A stretch of 64,000 nucleotides of DNA from Hyphomonas adhaerens MHS-3 (GTDB taxonomy: Bacteria > Pseudomonadota > Alphaproteobacteria > Caulobacterales > Hyphomonadaceae): the NCBI RefSeq assembly GCF_000685235.1, contig NZ_ARYH01000001.1, positions 1,116,001 through 1,180,000 of the forward strand, read 5' to 3'. The position numbers and the translations under genes were made by a program. Below, one piece after another: positions 45,822 through 56,934 of the stretch; the first letter of the stretch is position 1, and every line of letters begins with the position of its first letter. Under the pieces are notes generated by a model. It searched no databases. It saw nothing but the letters and a program-made list of their open reading frames with translations, and was not told the DNA's origin.

Positions 45822-46289
45822 TTACGGGTTGCTGGGCGTTGACAGTCTTTGTTCGAAAACGAGTTTGATAAAATCGTGCTCGGTTATGATCTGCTCTTTC
45901 AAAGCCAATAGACGACGTCTTCCGCATCGTGCGTCCGAAATCGCCAATCCCCGGATCAGAACTGCTTCAGACGCCAACATGTCATCAATGCTCATACTCA
46001 AACTATCAAACAGCATTTCGTTTGATTGGGACACCGGGGCCAAGCCTTCAGCGGCGACTTTCTCAAATGAGTCCTCGTAGGTGTCGCCAGATTTCAGGTG
46101 AGTCTGCATTAATTGCGAAGCTTTGAAGTCTGACGTTGAGTATATGCGTTTCTTGTCGAGCGTGATCCAGATTTCGCCTAATCGATGATGGTGGCCCATT
46201 CGCTGGCGCGTCTCATAGATATGCAAGCGCCCTTTCAGACAATCGGCGAAGCGGTCTTCCAGTCTTTGCTTGAGCTTGGACCACTGCAT
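45822..46289 (-). CDS. SF0329-like family protein
   Basis: A 155-aa protein with QWSKLKQRLEDRFADCLKGR at the start, then GEIWITLDKKRIYSTSDF, which matches my memory of the SF0329 family, typically found in accessory DNA. Function is unknown. Composition is intermediate and the gene is inserted between a thiC fragment and intact thiC. Family name is moderate confidence. Confidence 0.6.
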   Translation of the reverse strand: MQWSKLKQRLEDRFADCLKGRLHIYETRQRMGHHHRLGEIWITLDKKRIYSTSDFKASQLMQTHLKSGDTYEDSFEKVAAEGLAPVSQSNEMLFDSLSMSIDDMLASEAVLIRGLAISDARCGRRRLLALKEQIITEHDFIKLVFEQRLSTPSNP

Positions 46290-46336
46290 TTATCTGTATC
46301 CCAAAGAGCCCATCCGTAGAGTGTCGTTGAGCAAAG

Positions 46337-46370
46337 CGAAATGCGCCATCTGCGCCAATGGTGCATTTCG
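46337..46370. other. Strong imperfect hairpin between SF0329-like gene and thiC
   Basis: CGAAATGCGCCAT and ATGGTGCATTTCG form a 13-bp stem with one G-U pair and a CTGCGCCA loop. It lies between the thiC stop and the SF0329-like start. There is no T-tract, so it may be a factor-dependent terminator of thiC or an insertion-related element. Confidence 0.45.
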
Positions 46371-46391
46371 TGCCTCAATGTACTCTACGAT

Positions 46392-48714
<2,323 letters not shown>

Positions 48715-48718
<4 letters not shown>

Positions 48719-49443
48719 GGCGCCATGCTCCCGGCCTGTTCCGGCGTCAGTTCGATCCACAGCGTGTCGGCCTGCGCCAGCAATGTGCCGTCTTCAGCAT
48801 GCAGCGCGGTGCCGGCGAAATGCTTCCGCCCGTCGCTCCATTCATGCCAGGCATGGATGATCACGGGCTGCCCGGTCAGGATGGGCTGGTGGATGGCTGC
48901 CGTCATCTCCCCCAGCAAATAGGTCGTCTCGATCTCGGGCAGCGCAAAGCCGCCGGGGCAATCCAGCGCCGCCCAGACATATTCCGGCCGGACATGGCCA
49001 TGCCCGTCATCGAAATTGGCATGCGGCGTCCAGACGGCCGCCGCTTCCAGCTTGCCGCCGAGCCGCCCGCAATGGATGTGCAGGCCGTCGCCCTCTTTCC
49101 GGTTCCGTCCGCAGACGAAGCAGGTGGAGAGGCCGCCCGCACCGAAATAAGTCGGGGTCTCCCCGGCTTTCCGCGCGGCTTCCATCGACGGCGCTTGGGG
49201 CGGGGTCAGCGTGACACCGCCGGGGCGCGCGGTGAGGATGGGCTTCTCGCCAAGGGTGGCGACCAGTTTGTTGTCCTGCTGTGTAACGGCCAGTGGCGTA
49301 TCCAGCGGAATCGGGGCGGAGATGCGCACGGTATGGGGCGTCTCGAACAGGCGCGACAGCATGCCGGACGCATAGCCGCCATTGCCCGAAGTGGGCGGGC
49401 CATTAAAGGCAGAAGCAATGGTGATGTCGCCAACCGGCTGCAT
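48715..49443 (-). CDS. Hotdog-like thioesterase family protein, first gene of the TPP riboswitch operon
   Basis: A 242-aa protein with two hotdog-like halves. FNGPPTSGNGGYASGML begins the first half; CFVCGRNRKEGDGLHIHCG, a two-cysteine linker, precedes WAALDCPGGFALPEIE in the second. A clear paralogue lies at 49621-50328. The acyl-thioesterase idea rests on the fold-like pattern only. ATG 49443 follows GGAG by about 9 bases. A TPP riboswitch sits immediately upstream, an unusual target. The longer frame to 49509 would run into the riboswitch and is rejected. Confidence 0.72.
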
Positions 49444-49487
49444 GGTGTCCGCTCCGTCCCTCGCGCCGGCCACGCCGCGCATGCGCA

Positions 49488-49557
49488 GCATTCCCCGGAT
49501 CAGGTTCAAAGGGTAAAGTCTCAGCCCGCCCGGCTCATTCCGGTGCGGACACCCCTC
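49488..49557 (-). promoter_or_regulatory. TPP riboswitch
   Basis: On the minus strand the leader carries GGGGTGTCC (49555-49547), CTGAGA (49524-49519), ACCCTTTGAACCTGATC (49514-49498) and AATGC (49492-49488). These are the hallmark blocks of the TPP aptamer (THI box). After the aptamer the leader can form GCTGCGC / GCGCGGC and contains the GGAG of the first gene, so control of translation is likely. The regulated operon is hotdog-like gene, DUF1801 and thiC. Confidence 0.95.
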
Positions 49558-49620
49558 GGATGCGTGTCAGACTAGCGGGTTTGCGGCGCCCTGCAAAGGG
49601 GGGCGCGGAAGGGCGTGGGC

Positions 49621-50328
49621 TTAGGCCTTTTTCAGCTCGATCCAGAGCTGTTCGGACTGGGCGATCAGCTGGCCGTCGCCGGTGTAGATGGCCGTGCCGG
49701 CGCCGTGTTTTCGCCCGTCATGGAAGTGGTGCCAGCCGGCCACGACCAGCCTGTCTCCGGCGGCCGGCAGGGCGTGGAGATTCCCGGCGATGCGGGCGAG
49801 CACCATTGGATTGTCGCCGAAGCCGACCGCAAAGGCGCCGGGGCAATCAAGCGCCGCCCACAGGATTTCCGGGCGGACACGGCCGTCATCTCCGGCAAAT
49901 TCCGGTGCAGGCACCCAGACATCGGCCACGCCGTCAAAGCCGTCGGCCGGGCCGGTAAAGAGGCGCAGGCCGTCGCCGACCTTGCGGTGCGGACCGCAGA
50001 CAAAACAGCTGGGGAAGGCATGGGCCTCTTCCGGCGGGAAATGGCTGCGGCCGTTGAGGGCCTGGTCTGGCGTCGGGGCGTCCGGCGGCGGTGGCAGCAA
50101 GCCGGACGGGGCAGACGTGGCCACCAGCGTGTCGCCGTCGAAGAACTCAAAGCCCTGCGCGGCGGAAACAACCCGGATCGGCTTGTCCAGCGGCGGCGGT
50201 GCGCGGAGGTTCACTTCGGCTGGTCCGTCGATCAGCGCGGCGAAGACGCCCGCCGCGTAGCCGCCATTGGCCGAGCCCGGCGGACCATTGTAGCGGGCCG
50301 CGATTTCGATCGTCTCAGGATGCGTCAA
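49621..50328 (-). CDS. Hotdog-like thioesterase family protein (paralogue)
   Basis: A 235-aa paralogue of the riboswitch-controlled gene: YNGPPGSANGGYAAGVF, CFVCGPHRKVGDGLRLFTG, WAALDCPGAFAVGF and GWHHFHDGRKHGAGTAIYTG line up with it. TTG 50328 is chosen because GGAAGGA lies 7 bases upstream, and MTHPETIEIAARYNGPP then aligns exactly with MQPVGDITIASAFNGPP. The frame extends to a GTG at 50400. Function unknown; no riboswitch precedes it. Confidence 0.75.
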   Translation of the reverse strand: MTHPETIEIAARYNGPPGSANGGYAAGVFAALIDGPAEVNLRAPPPLDKPIRVVSAAQGFEFFDGDTLVATSAPSGLLPPPPDAPTPDQALNGRSHFPPEEAHAFPSCFVCGPHRKVGDGLRLFTGPADGFDGVADVWVPAPEFAGDDGRVRPEILWAALDCPGAFAVGFGDNPMVLARIAGNLHALPAAGDRLVVAGWHHFHDGRKHGAGTAIYTGDGQLIAQSEQLWIELKKA

Positions 50329-50427
50329 TGAAAGGTCCTTCCGCAGCGGTGCCAGCACGAGTTCCGCCCCGCGATAGAGGCCGGAGCGCGGACGGTCCAC
50401 CGTGCGAAAACGCGCAGGCGTGAAAGC

Positions 50428-50515
50428 CTATTCTGCTGCTTCGGAATCGAGCTTTTTGATCGCTTTGTCCCAGTCGCTGACCTGGTCCTCCGGCGTCCTA
50501 TCGATATGGGGGCGG
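50428..50515 (-). other. Orphan in-frame peptide (possible remnant)
   Basis: On the minus strand a frame reading about 27 residues HIDRTPEDQVSDWDKAIKKL plus DSEAAE ends in TAG at 50428, with codon bias typical of the genome, but no start codon is seen. It may be a truncated gene or a very small gene with an odd start. Low confidence. Confidence 0.25.
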
Positions 50516-50627
50516 CATGCGCACCGGCGGCGTGATTAACAGCCAGCGCAGTTCCATTAACCTTCTGTCGACACGATTGGTTCAAGTCTGGTGGCAGAGA
50601 CTGAACACACGGACGGGAGATCCGCCC

Positions 50628-51434
50628 ATGGCCTTTGACGCAGCGCTTGCCGCCGCCCCACAGACCGATACGAAGCCGACCAAATGGCAACGCTTCAAGG
50701 TCGACCTGTGGCTGACAGACCTGAACCTCACCGAAATCGGCATCATGAAGCACACGCAGCATGAGGCCGAGTCCGACCAGTTCACCAAGGACATGGAGAT
50801 TATCGGCCAGATCCGGGAAGATGGAAAACGCTCCGGTATCGTCGCCTACCGCAAGGAATTGTGGAAGGATGGCAAGGACATGAAGCGCCGCCTGGTGATC
50901 AAGCTGTTCTCGGAGAACATGCATTGGCGCGGCACGATGGAGCTGATGATGGGCCGCTCGCTGCAGCTGTCCATCGGCGCGCGCGGCGTGCCGGTCACGG
51001 CCTTTTCACTGAACCTGTCCCGGTCGAAACAGCTGATCCAGCTGGAGCGGTCGGCGCAGAAATGGCCGCTGTTCCCGGAAAAGTTCTCCTTCTTCATCGA
51101 AACGTCGCGGGGCCCGCGTTTCTACCGCCTGCGCCGCAATGTGATCGGTATCGGTGCGGACTACACGCTGTATGACGACAAGAACCGCAAGATCGGATCG
51201 CTGGATCACCGGATCATCAATCTGGGCGGCAGCTGGATCGTGAAGCTCGATGCCTCGCATTCCTATGCGGCGCTGGAATCGGTGTTGCAGATGTTCTGTA
51301 CCATGTTGCGCTTCAACGGGGCGGTGCGCCGGCATGTCTCGCACGAGGTGGAGATGGTCAATCGCGGCCGCGCGGTGCGCGAACTGGATCATCAGGAGTC
51401 GGATCTTTACCTCAATCCGCGCCGCCGGCGCTGA
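50628..51434 (+). CDS. Conserved hypothetical protein (possible LURP-one/scramblase-like fold)
   Basis: A 268-aa protein without a clear family. The C-terminal half has a beta-rich pattern: FFIETSRGPRFYRLRRNVIG, then DYTLYDDKNRKIGSLDHRII and GSWIVKLDASHSYAALESVL. This recalls tubby/LURP-one-like barrels, but the match is loose. ATG 50628 follows GGGAGA by 7 bases; the frame continues upstream to 50517, unsupported. It stands between divergent and convergent neighbours. Confidence 0.68.
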   Translation: MAFDAALAAAPQTDTKPTKWQRFKVDLWLTDLNLTEIGIMKHTQHEAESDQFTKDMEIIGQIREDGKRSGIVAYRKELWKDGKDMKRRLVIKLFSENMHWRGTMELMMGRSLQLSIGARGVPVTAFSLNLSRSKQLIQLERSAQKWPLFPEKFSFFIETSRGPRFYRLRRNVIGIGADYTLYDDKNRKIGSLDHRIINLGGSWIVKLDASHSYAALESVLQMFCTMLRFNGAVRRHVSHEVEMVNRGRAVRELDHQESDLYLNPRRRR

Positions 51435-51437
51435 CGC

Positions 51438-51806
51438 CTATTTTCCGTCCTTGAGGAAGCCGAGCTCGCGCTGGAGCTTTTTTGTCAGCCCTGCCGCCAC
51501 GAGCTGGTAAGAGCCTTCGAGATAGGCCTTCAGATCATCGTCGGAGAGCGTGTCCGCGCTGTAGCGCTGGATCCATTTCATGCCGCGTGAGGCAAGGTGC
51601 GGCGCGCCCCGGCAGCCGGGCTGTTCCTTCAATATGTCGAAACTCATCTCCGAGACCTTGAACGAGCAGACCATGTCACCGTCTTCCTCGCGGCCGATGG
51701 CGAAGACCTTGCCGCCGATCTTCCACACGGTTGCCTCGCCCCACTGGATGACGCTGGTCGTGTGCGGAAGACCGCCGCAGAATGTGTTGTAGGCTTTGAG
51801 TTTCAT
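51438..51806 (-). CDS. MmcQ/YjbR family DNA-binding protein
   Basis: A 122-aa protein of the MmcQ/YjbR fold, marked by VWKIGGKVFAIG, CSFKVSEMSFDILKEQPGC, and APHLASRGMKWIQRYSADTL. Family members bind DNA weakly; role uncertain. The ATG follows GAAGGGG by about 8 bases. It ends four bases after the convergent 50628 gene. Confidence 0.85.
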   Translation of the reverse strand: MKLKAYNTFCGGLPHTTSVIQWGEATVWKIGGKVFAIGREEDGDMVCSFKVSEMSFDILKEQPGCRGAPHLASRGMKWIQRYSADTLSDDDLKAYLEGSYQLVAAGLTKKLQRELGFLKDGK

Positions 51807-51854
51807 GGCGTCCCCTTCACCCGCAGTCTAGCCGGGGAAGGGGGCGCCGGATAG

Positions 51855-52613
51855 TCAGCCTTCGTAGCCGTCGTTCAGGCCCTTGAAGATCTGGTCGAAA
51901 TTGCCGCTGGCTTCGGCGGCGCGCAGCATTTTCGCGCGCTGGACGCAGACCTCGGCGGGCGTGTCTTCAATGCGGAAGCTCTCCATCGTCTCGGCAACGA
52001 AGTCTTCCAGAGGCATATAGCTTTCGCGCGTTTCCTGGCCGGGGGTGATGCCCGTCCGCACGCCCGGCGGGGCCAGCTCAATGACTTCCACATTCGTGTC
52101 GCGCAGCTGGTAGCGCAGCGATTGCGTCCAGGCATGGAGCGCGGCCTTGGACGCGCTATAGGCGGGGGCGTGGGCGAGCGGGACATAGGCAAGGCCGGAA
52201 GTGACATTGACCACGCGCGCCAGAGGCTGTGCGCGCAGATGGGGGAGGAGGGCCGCGGTCAGCCGGATCGGGCCGAGAATGTTGGTCGTGACGGTTGCCT
52301 CGGTGACCGACAGGTCCACCGGGTCGGCCAGCCAGTCTTCTTTCACCATGATGCCGGCATTGTTGAACAGCACGTTCAGGGCCGGAAAGTCCGCGATCAG
52401 GGCCTTGGCGAAGCGGGAAATGTCTGCCGCGTCGCTGACATCCAGCGTCCGCGCATGCATGCCGTCACGCCCGGCAATCGTTTCTTCAAGGCTGCTGGCG
52501 GTGCGCCCTGCGACGATGACTGTATTGCCGAGCGCGTGGAATTCGCGGGCCAGTTCCCGGCCGATGCCGGAGCCGCCACCTGTGACGAGGATCGTGTTGC
52601 CTGTGGTTTTCAT
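51855..52613 (-). CDS. SDR family oxidoreductase
   Basis: A 252-aa short-chain dehydrogenase/reductase. NAD(P) motif TGGGSGIGREL near residue 11, NNAGIM, and the catalytic YSASK (APAYSASKAALHAW). It resembles the DltE-like subgroup. ATG 52613 follows AAGGAGAG by about 6 bases; the frame to 52712 is rejected. Substrate unknown. Confidence 0.93.
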   Translation of the reverse strand: MKTTGNTILVTGGGSGIGRELAREFHALGNTVIVAGRTASSLEETIAGRDGMHARTLDVSDAADISRFAKALIADFPALNVLFNNAGIMVKEDWLADPVDLSVTEATVTTNILGPIRLTAALLPHLRAQPLARVVNVTSGLAYVPLAHAPAYSASKAALHAWTQSLRYQLRDTNVEVIELAPPGVRTGITPGQETRESYMPLEDFVAETMESFRIEDTPAEVCVQRAKMLRAAEASGNFDQIFKGLNDGYEG

Positions 52614-52738
52614 GATGTCTCTCCTTGCGGGCGGGCCGGCTGCCCGACTGTTCAGGAGATAGGGGCGAATCGGCACATTGGAAGTGGTGGCCATGCAGTG
52701 CATGGCGCGCAAGAAATCCGCTTACGGAAGAGTGTCTG

Positions 52739-53221
52739 CTAAAGCGCCTTTTCCATGAACAGGGCGCTGCCCATGGCCGGGTCCAGCTCGTAGGCGCGGT
52801 AACCGGCCGCCTCGTAGACGCCGCGGGCGCGCGTATTGCCGGAGAGCACTTCGAGGGTGAGCTTGCAGCAGCCGCGGCGGCGCGCTTCGGCCTCTGCCGC
52901 ATCCAGCAGCAGGCGGCCAAGGCCCTTGCCGCGATGGTCCGGATGCACGGCAATGTCGTGTACGTTCAGCAACGGCTTGCAGGCGAATGTGGAGAAGCCC
53001 TCGAACGCGTTCAGCAATCCGGCCGGTGCATCGTCGTCAAAAGCGAGGAAGGAGACCGCGGTGGGCCGCGCCGCCAGTTCTGCGGCAAGGTGGTCCCGCG
53101 TGTGCGCGCTCAGCGGTTTGCCGCCGCCCATCGGGTCGCGCGCATAGATGTCCAGCAAGCCGGTCAGCGCGGCGGCATCTGAGGGGTCGGCATAATCGGC
53201 CTGGCGGATGGTCAGGGTCAT
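52739..53221 (-). CDS. GNAT family N-acetyltransferase
   Basis: A 160-aa acetyltransferase with motif A VHDIAVHPDHRGKGLGRLLL, the acetyl-CoA site, followed by GVYEAAGYRAYE. The acceptor substrate is unknown. It starts 5 bases after the stop of the ArsC-like gene, suggesting an operon. Confidence 0.9.
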   Translation of the reverse strand: MTLTIRQADYADPSDAAALTGLLDIYARDPMGGGKPLSAHTRDHLAAELAARPTAVSFLAFDDDAPAGLLNAFEGFSTFACKPLLNVHDIAVHPDHRGKGLGRLLLDAAEAEARRRGCCKLTLEVLSGNTRARGVYEAAGYRAYELDPAMGSALFMEKAL

Positions 53222-53226
53222 GCCGG

Positions 53227-53580
53227 TCAGCCGAGCAGGGCGCTCTGCACGTCCTTGCCCCAGCCGACATGGACATCGCTGCCGGCTTCGATGACCGGGC
53301 GTTTGATCAGGGTCGGATGTTCCGCCAGCAGGGCCTTTTCGCCATGCGTGCCAGCCTTGGCCTTTTCGGCATTGGTCAGCTTGCGCCATGTGGCCGAGCT
53401 CTTGTTGACCAGTTTGTCGGGGGCGGCTTTCAGCCAGGCCGGCAGCTTCGCGGGAAGGTCTGCCTCGTCGCGGATGTCGACAAATTTTACCTTGCTGCCG
53501 GCGGATTCAAGTTCACGTTTTGCTTTGCGGCAGGTGTCGCAATTCTTGAGTCCATAGAGGACGACCGCCGATCCGGGCAT
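53227..53580 (-). CDS. ArsC/Spx family reductase-like protein
   Basis: A 117-aa thioredoxin-like protein of the ArsC/Spx/YffB family. The N-terminal motif is NCDTCRKAKREL, giving a CxxC pair, and the core shows HPTLIKRPVIEAG. True arsenate reductases share this fold, but the YffB subgroup has uncertain activity. ATG 53580 has CGGAG about 9 bases upstream. First gene of a two-gene operon with the GNAT gene. Confidence 0.85.
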   Translation of the reverse strand: MPGSAVVLYGLKNCDTCRKAKRELESAGSKVKFVDIRDEADLPAKLPAWLKAAPDKLVNKSSATWRKLTNAEKAKAGTHGEKALLAEHPTLIKRPVIEAGSDVHVGWGKDVQSALLG

Positions 53581-53683
53581 GCTCTGTCTCCGCTTTGAAA
53601 GAGGCGAGTCCCTATCCCCAAAGAGGAGGCGGCACAAGTTGCCAAACGCGCTGCGGTGCAGCACTTCGCAGGGTTTTTCCGGA

Positions 53684-54442
53684 TCAGCGTGGGTTCCGTG
53701 CAGGGGTGCGCACAATGGCGACAATGGGGCCCATATCCAGGCCGCCATCGTCCCGGTTCAGGGAGGGGGCGTAGAGGCGCGAAACCACGCCGTCGAGGTA
53801 AAGCGCATCCGGGGCGCCGAGCCGGTCGCGGAAGAGCCGCGCGAAGGTGTCGAAGTTCACCGGCGCATCGCTGATCGCGAACCAGAGCGTCTTCCCATCC
53901 GCGCTGAGGCCGACTCCGTTGCGGCGCTTGCGGCTGGTGCCGTCCGGATTGAAGGCCGGGTGCAGCGCGCCATCGATCACCAGCATCGGGCCGGACTGGG
54001 TGGCGAAGCGGACGTCCGGGGCGAGCGCGTCAAAGGCCAGCGTCTCGGTCACATGCGCGGCGCCATCCTCATCCACCCAGAACACACCGTTCGGCAACAT
54101 GCCGAAATTGCCGGGCCCGGCATTGGTGACGAGCCGGGCGCTCTGCTGGCCGTCCTCGACATAGAGGCCGACCGGGCGGCGGTCGTCATGGTACATGCCG
54201 GCATTCATCGCGAAGACGAGTTCGCCGCCGCCCGCCGCGATGGACTCCGCCAGCCGGTCAAAGTCTGCGAACGGCGCGCCATCGGCATGAGTGTGGAACA
54301 GGGCGAGGCCCGGATCGTCGTCGGCGAAATGACAGACCGTGAAGGGCTGCTCCTCAAACCGGATTGCCTCGCAGGCCTGCGGTCCGTCGTCCCGGCAGGC
54401 AGGCAGAATGAGCAGCAGGAGAAGGATCGGCCAGGTGCGCAT
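53684..54442 (-). CDS. Phosphodiester glycosidase family lipoprotein (DUF2233/NAGPA-like)
   Basis: A 252-aa lipoprotein (lipobox LPAC) of the NAGPA (phosphodiester glycosidase) fold. It shows ELVFAMNAGMYHDDRRPVGL, GNFGMLPNGVFWV, QSGPMLVIDG and DALYLDGVVSRLY, all hallmark blocks. The mammalian relative exposes mannose-6-phosphate; bacterial substrates are largely unknown. It diverges from the PadR gene. Confidence 0.85.
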   Translation of the reverse strand: MRTWPILLLLLILPACRDDGPQACEAIRFEEQPFTVCHFADDDPGLALFHTHADGAPFADFDRLAESIAAGGGELVFAMNAGMYHDDRRPVGLYVEDGQQSARLVTNAGPGNFGMLPNGVFWVDEDGAAHVTETLAFDALAPDVRFATQSGPMLVIDGALHPAFNPDGTSRKRRNGVGLSADGKTLWFAISDAPVNFDTFARLFRDRLGAPDALYLDGVVSRLYAPSLNRDDGGLDMGPIVAIVRTPARNPR

Positions 54443-54504
54443 GGCCGCAACCTATCTGCCCTCCTGCCCGCCTTCCAGAGCCTCAGATCAGCTGTGCGAC
54501 ATCT

Positions 54505-54591
54505 TTTCGATATATCGATACTTGTTATTTCGATATATCTAAACTATATGGAATTCAGATATATCGAAAGGACACAAAATGAGATATCGAA
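54505..54591. promoter_or_regulatory. PadR operator array
   Basis: TTTCGATATATCT at 54528-54540 and its exact inverse AGATATATCGAAA at 54557-54569 are separated by 16 bases. A related TTTTCGATATATCGATA lies at 54505-54521, and AGATATCGAAA occurs at 54581-54591 inside the first codons. The AT-rich sites stand out in GC-rich DNA and sit at the PadR gene start, so autoregulation is likely. Confidence 0.72.
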
Positions 54592-55226
54592 ACAGACATT
54601 CAAATCGCGGTGCCGGCAGGCATATCTTTGCCGATCAGGGCGGAGACTGCCTTGGCGACTGCATGGACCGGGAAGGCAGAGGCATGGGCCAGGGACGAGG
54701 TGGACGCGGACGTGGTCAGGGCAGGGGTCAGGGCATGGGTCCGGGGAGGGGGCGCGGACGCCGCCGCCCGCTGGATCATGGCGCCCTGCGGCTCCTGATG
54801 CTGAAACTGATCTCCGAAGCGCCGCGCCACGGCTATGAGATCATCCGAGAGATCGAAGCCCGCACCGGCGGCGCCTATGTGCCAAGCCCCGGCGTTATCT
54901 ATCCCGCGCTGGAAGCGCTGCTGGACCTTGGCTTTGTCCAGGCCGAAGCCGACGGATCGCGCCGCTCCTTCAGTCTGACTGAAGCGGGCGAGGCGGAGCT
55001 GGAGGCGGAAGCCGAAACCCTTGAGCGGATCGAGTCGAGGCTGGGCGACCTGCTGGACAGCGACCGGCCGGAAGACCCGCAGGACGTGCGCGGCGCGATG
55101 TGGCGGCTCCGCCATGCGGTACGCGAAGCCGTTCGTACGGACCCGGACGATCCGGACCGGCGCAAGGCTGTCGCAGACATCCTGACCGAAGCGCAGGAAC
55201 GCATCAGCAAGCTGGATGAGGACTGA
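54579..55226 (+). CDS. PadR family transcriptional regulator
   Basis: A 215-aa regulator. Residues from about 65 on form the PadR winged helix: LDHGALRLLMLKLISEAPRH, then GYEIIREIEARTGGAYVPSP and GVIYPALEALLDLGFVQAEA. The C-terminal helix is acidic. The N-terminal about 65 residues are unusually Gly/Arg-rich (repeated GQGRG, GRGRG), with several cysteines, and may bind nucleic acid. Ribosome site GAAAGGA. The operator array lies at its start. Confidence 0.9.
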   Translation: MRYRNRHSNRGAGRHIFADQGGDCLGDCMDREGRGMGQGRGGRGRGQGRGQGMGPGRGRGRRRPLDHGALRLLMLKLISEAPRHGYEIIREIEARTGGAYVPSPGVIYPALEALLDLGFVQAEADGSRRSFSLTEAGEAELEAEAETLERIESRLGDLLDSDRPEDPQDVRGAMWRLRHAVREAVRTDPDDPDRRKAVADILTEAQERISKLDED

Positions 55227-55377
55227 CCCGTCCAGCCGGCCGGGCGATAAAGGGAAAGGGAGGCGCAGGCCTCCCTTTCTTTTGCGCTGTGGCAGGGTCG
55301 CGAGTTGGGGCGGCTTGGGTTAGGCTGCAGGCAATGTCACGCCTTTCCGGGCGCGGCTTTACCACAAGGAGGCCGCC

Positions 55378-55557
55378 ATGGCCGAGAAGTTCGAACGCCA
55401 CCGCCAGGCATGGACCACGGACGAGATCCAGAAACTGCACCTGCTGGCGACCAAGGGGATGAGCCTGAAGGCGATCAGCAAGGCCATGACGCGCAGCGAA
55501 GAGTCGATCCAGAAGCGCGCCAAGATCGACAAGCTCAAGATCTCAAAGATGCGCTAG
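55378..55557 (+). CDS. Small SANT/Myb-like basic protein
   Basis: A 59-aa basic protein, not in the track, starting MAEKFERHRQAWTTDEIQKL and containing LLATKGMSLKAISKAMTRSE. The W-T-x-D-E-I pattern resembles SANT/Myb-type helix-turn-helix domains. AAGGAGG lies 6 bases upstream of the ATG. It may bind DNA. It lies 20 bases from the convergent rlmN stop. Confidence 0.72.
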   Translation: MAEKFERHRQAWTTDEIQKLHLLATKGMSLKAISKAMTRSEESIQKRAKIDKLKISKMR

Positions 55558-55565
55558 GCGCGTCC

Positions 55566-56762
55566 TTACTCGGCCGCAGGGCCTTCGGCCTGACCGGTTT
55601 CGGCAGCCAGGGCCTCGCGGCGCTTCTCCGCTGCGGATTTTTTGACGCTTTCAGAACGTAGCTGGCCGCAGGCGGCGAGGATGTCGCGGCCGCGCGGCGT
55701 GCGGATCGGGCTGGCATAACCGGCCCGGTTCAGCACTTCGGCAAACTCTTCGATCGTTTCCCAGTCGGAGCATTCATAAGGGCTGCCCGGCCACGGGTTG
55801 AACGGGATCAGATTGATCTTGGCCGGCACACCCTTCAGCAGGCTGACAAGGTCGCGCGCTTCGGCAAGCGAGTCGTTGACGCCTTTCAGCATGACATATT
55901 CGAACGTCACGCGTTTCGAATTACCAAGGTCCGGATAGGCGCGGATCGCATCGAACAGGGTCTGCAGATCGTACTTGCGGTTGATCGGCACGATCTCGTT
56001 GCGCAAATCGTTGTTCGTGGCGTGCAGCGAGATGGCCAGCGCCGCATTGGTGCGGTGGCCGAGTTCTGGAATCTTCGGCGCCACGCCGGCGGTCGAGACC
56101 GTGATGCGGCGGCGGCCGATGGCAATGCCGTCCCCGTCGGAGATCGTGTCGATTGCCTCGGCGACATTATCCAGATTGTAGAGCGGCTCGCCCATGCCCA
56201 TGAAAACGATATTGGTCAGGCGCCGGTTCTCGGTCGAGGTCGGCCATTCGCCAAGCCCGTCGCGGGCGATCAGTACCTGCGCGACAATTTCCTGTGCCGT
56301 CAGGTTGCGGACAAGTTTCTGCGTGCCCGTATGGCAGAAGGTGCAGTTCAGCGTGCAGCCGACCTGGCTGGACACGCACAGGGCGCCCGCCTTGCCGACA
56401 TCCGGAATGAAGACGCTTTCGCCCTCGATGCCGGGGCCGAACCGGGTCAGCCATTTCTGCGTGCCGTCGCGCGAGACCTGATGGTCGGCAATTTCCGGAC
56501 GGCTGAGGATAAAGCGCTCGGCCAGCTGCGCCCGCAATTCCTTCGCCACATCGGTCATGTCGGCGAAATCCTGGGTGCCGAAATGATGGATCCAGCGGCG
56601 CAGCTGCCTGGCGCGCATGTTCGCCTTCTTCGGCTCGACGCCGATGGCTTCCATCTCTGCCTTGAGCGCAGGCAGGCTCAGCCCGGCCAGAGACGGGGGA
56701 GCCGATGGCAGGGCGGCAGGGACCGCGTCAGGGCGGCGGGAGAGGTCCAGTTCGATCTTCAT
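55566..56762 (-). CDS. rlmN: 23S rRNA/tRNA adenine-C2 methyltransferase RlmN
   Basis: Radical-SAM enzyme that methylates A2503 of 23S rRNA and A37 of some tRNAs. The 398-aa protein has the radical-SAM motif [34 protein letters not shown] and [12 protein letters not shown]. The C-terminal catalytic cysteine is in [11 protein letters not shown]. Single gene between two neighbours on the other strand. Confidence 0.96.
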   Translation of the reverse strand: MKIELDLSRRPDAVPAALPSAPPSLAGLSLPALKAEMEAIGVEPKKANMRARQLRRWIHHFGTQDFADMTDVAKELRAQLAERFILSRPEIADHQVSRDGTQKWLTRFGPGIEGESVFIPDVGKAGALCVSSQVGCTLNCTFCHTGTQKLVRNLTAQEIVAQVLIARDGLGEWPTSTENRRLTNIVFMGMGEPLYNLDNVAEAIDTISDGDGIAIGRRRITVSTAGVAPKIPELGHRTNAALAISLHATNNDLRNEIVPINRKYDLQTLFDAIRAYPDLGNSKRVTFEYVMLKGVNDSLAEARDLVSLLKGVPAKINLIPFNPWPGSPYECSDWETIEEFAEVLNRAGYASPIRTPRGRDILAACGQLRSESVKKSAAEKRREALAAETGQAEGPAAE

Positions 56763-56934
56763 TCCGCGGCGCCTATATCACGGTTGGGTGACAGGCGGAA
56801 ACCGCCAGCGCACTTATGGTTCACAAGCCGTTCATTTGTGCGCCCTCAAAAAGCCATGAGTGGAACATATGTCTCCGCCTCGCGTTGTTACGCGACCCGT
56901 TTAGTGGGCTGATCCAGAATATGGAGCTGATAAT

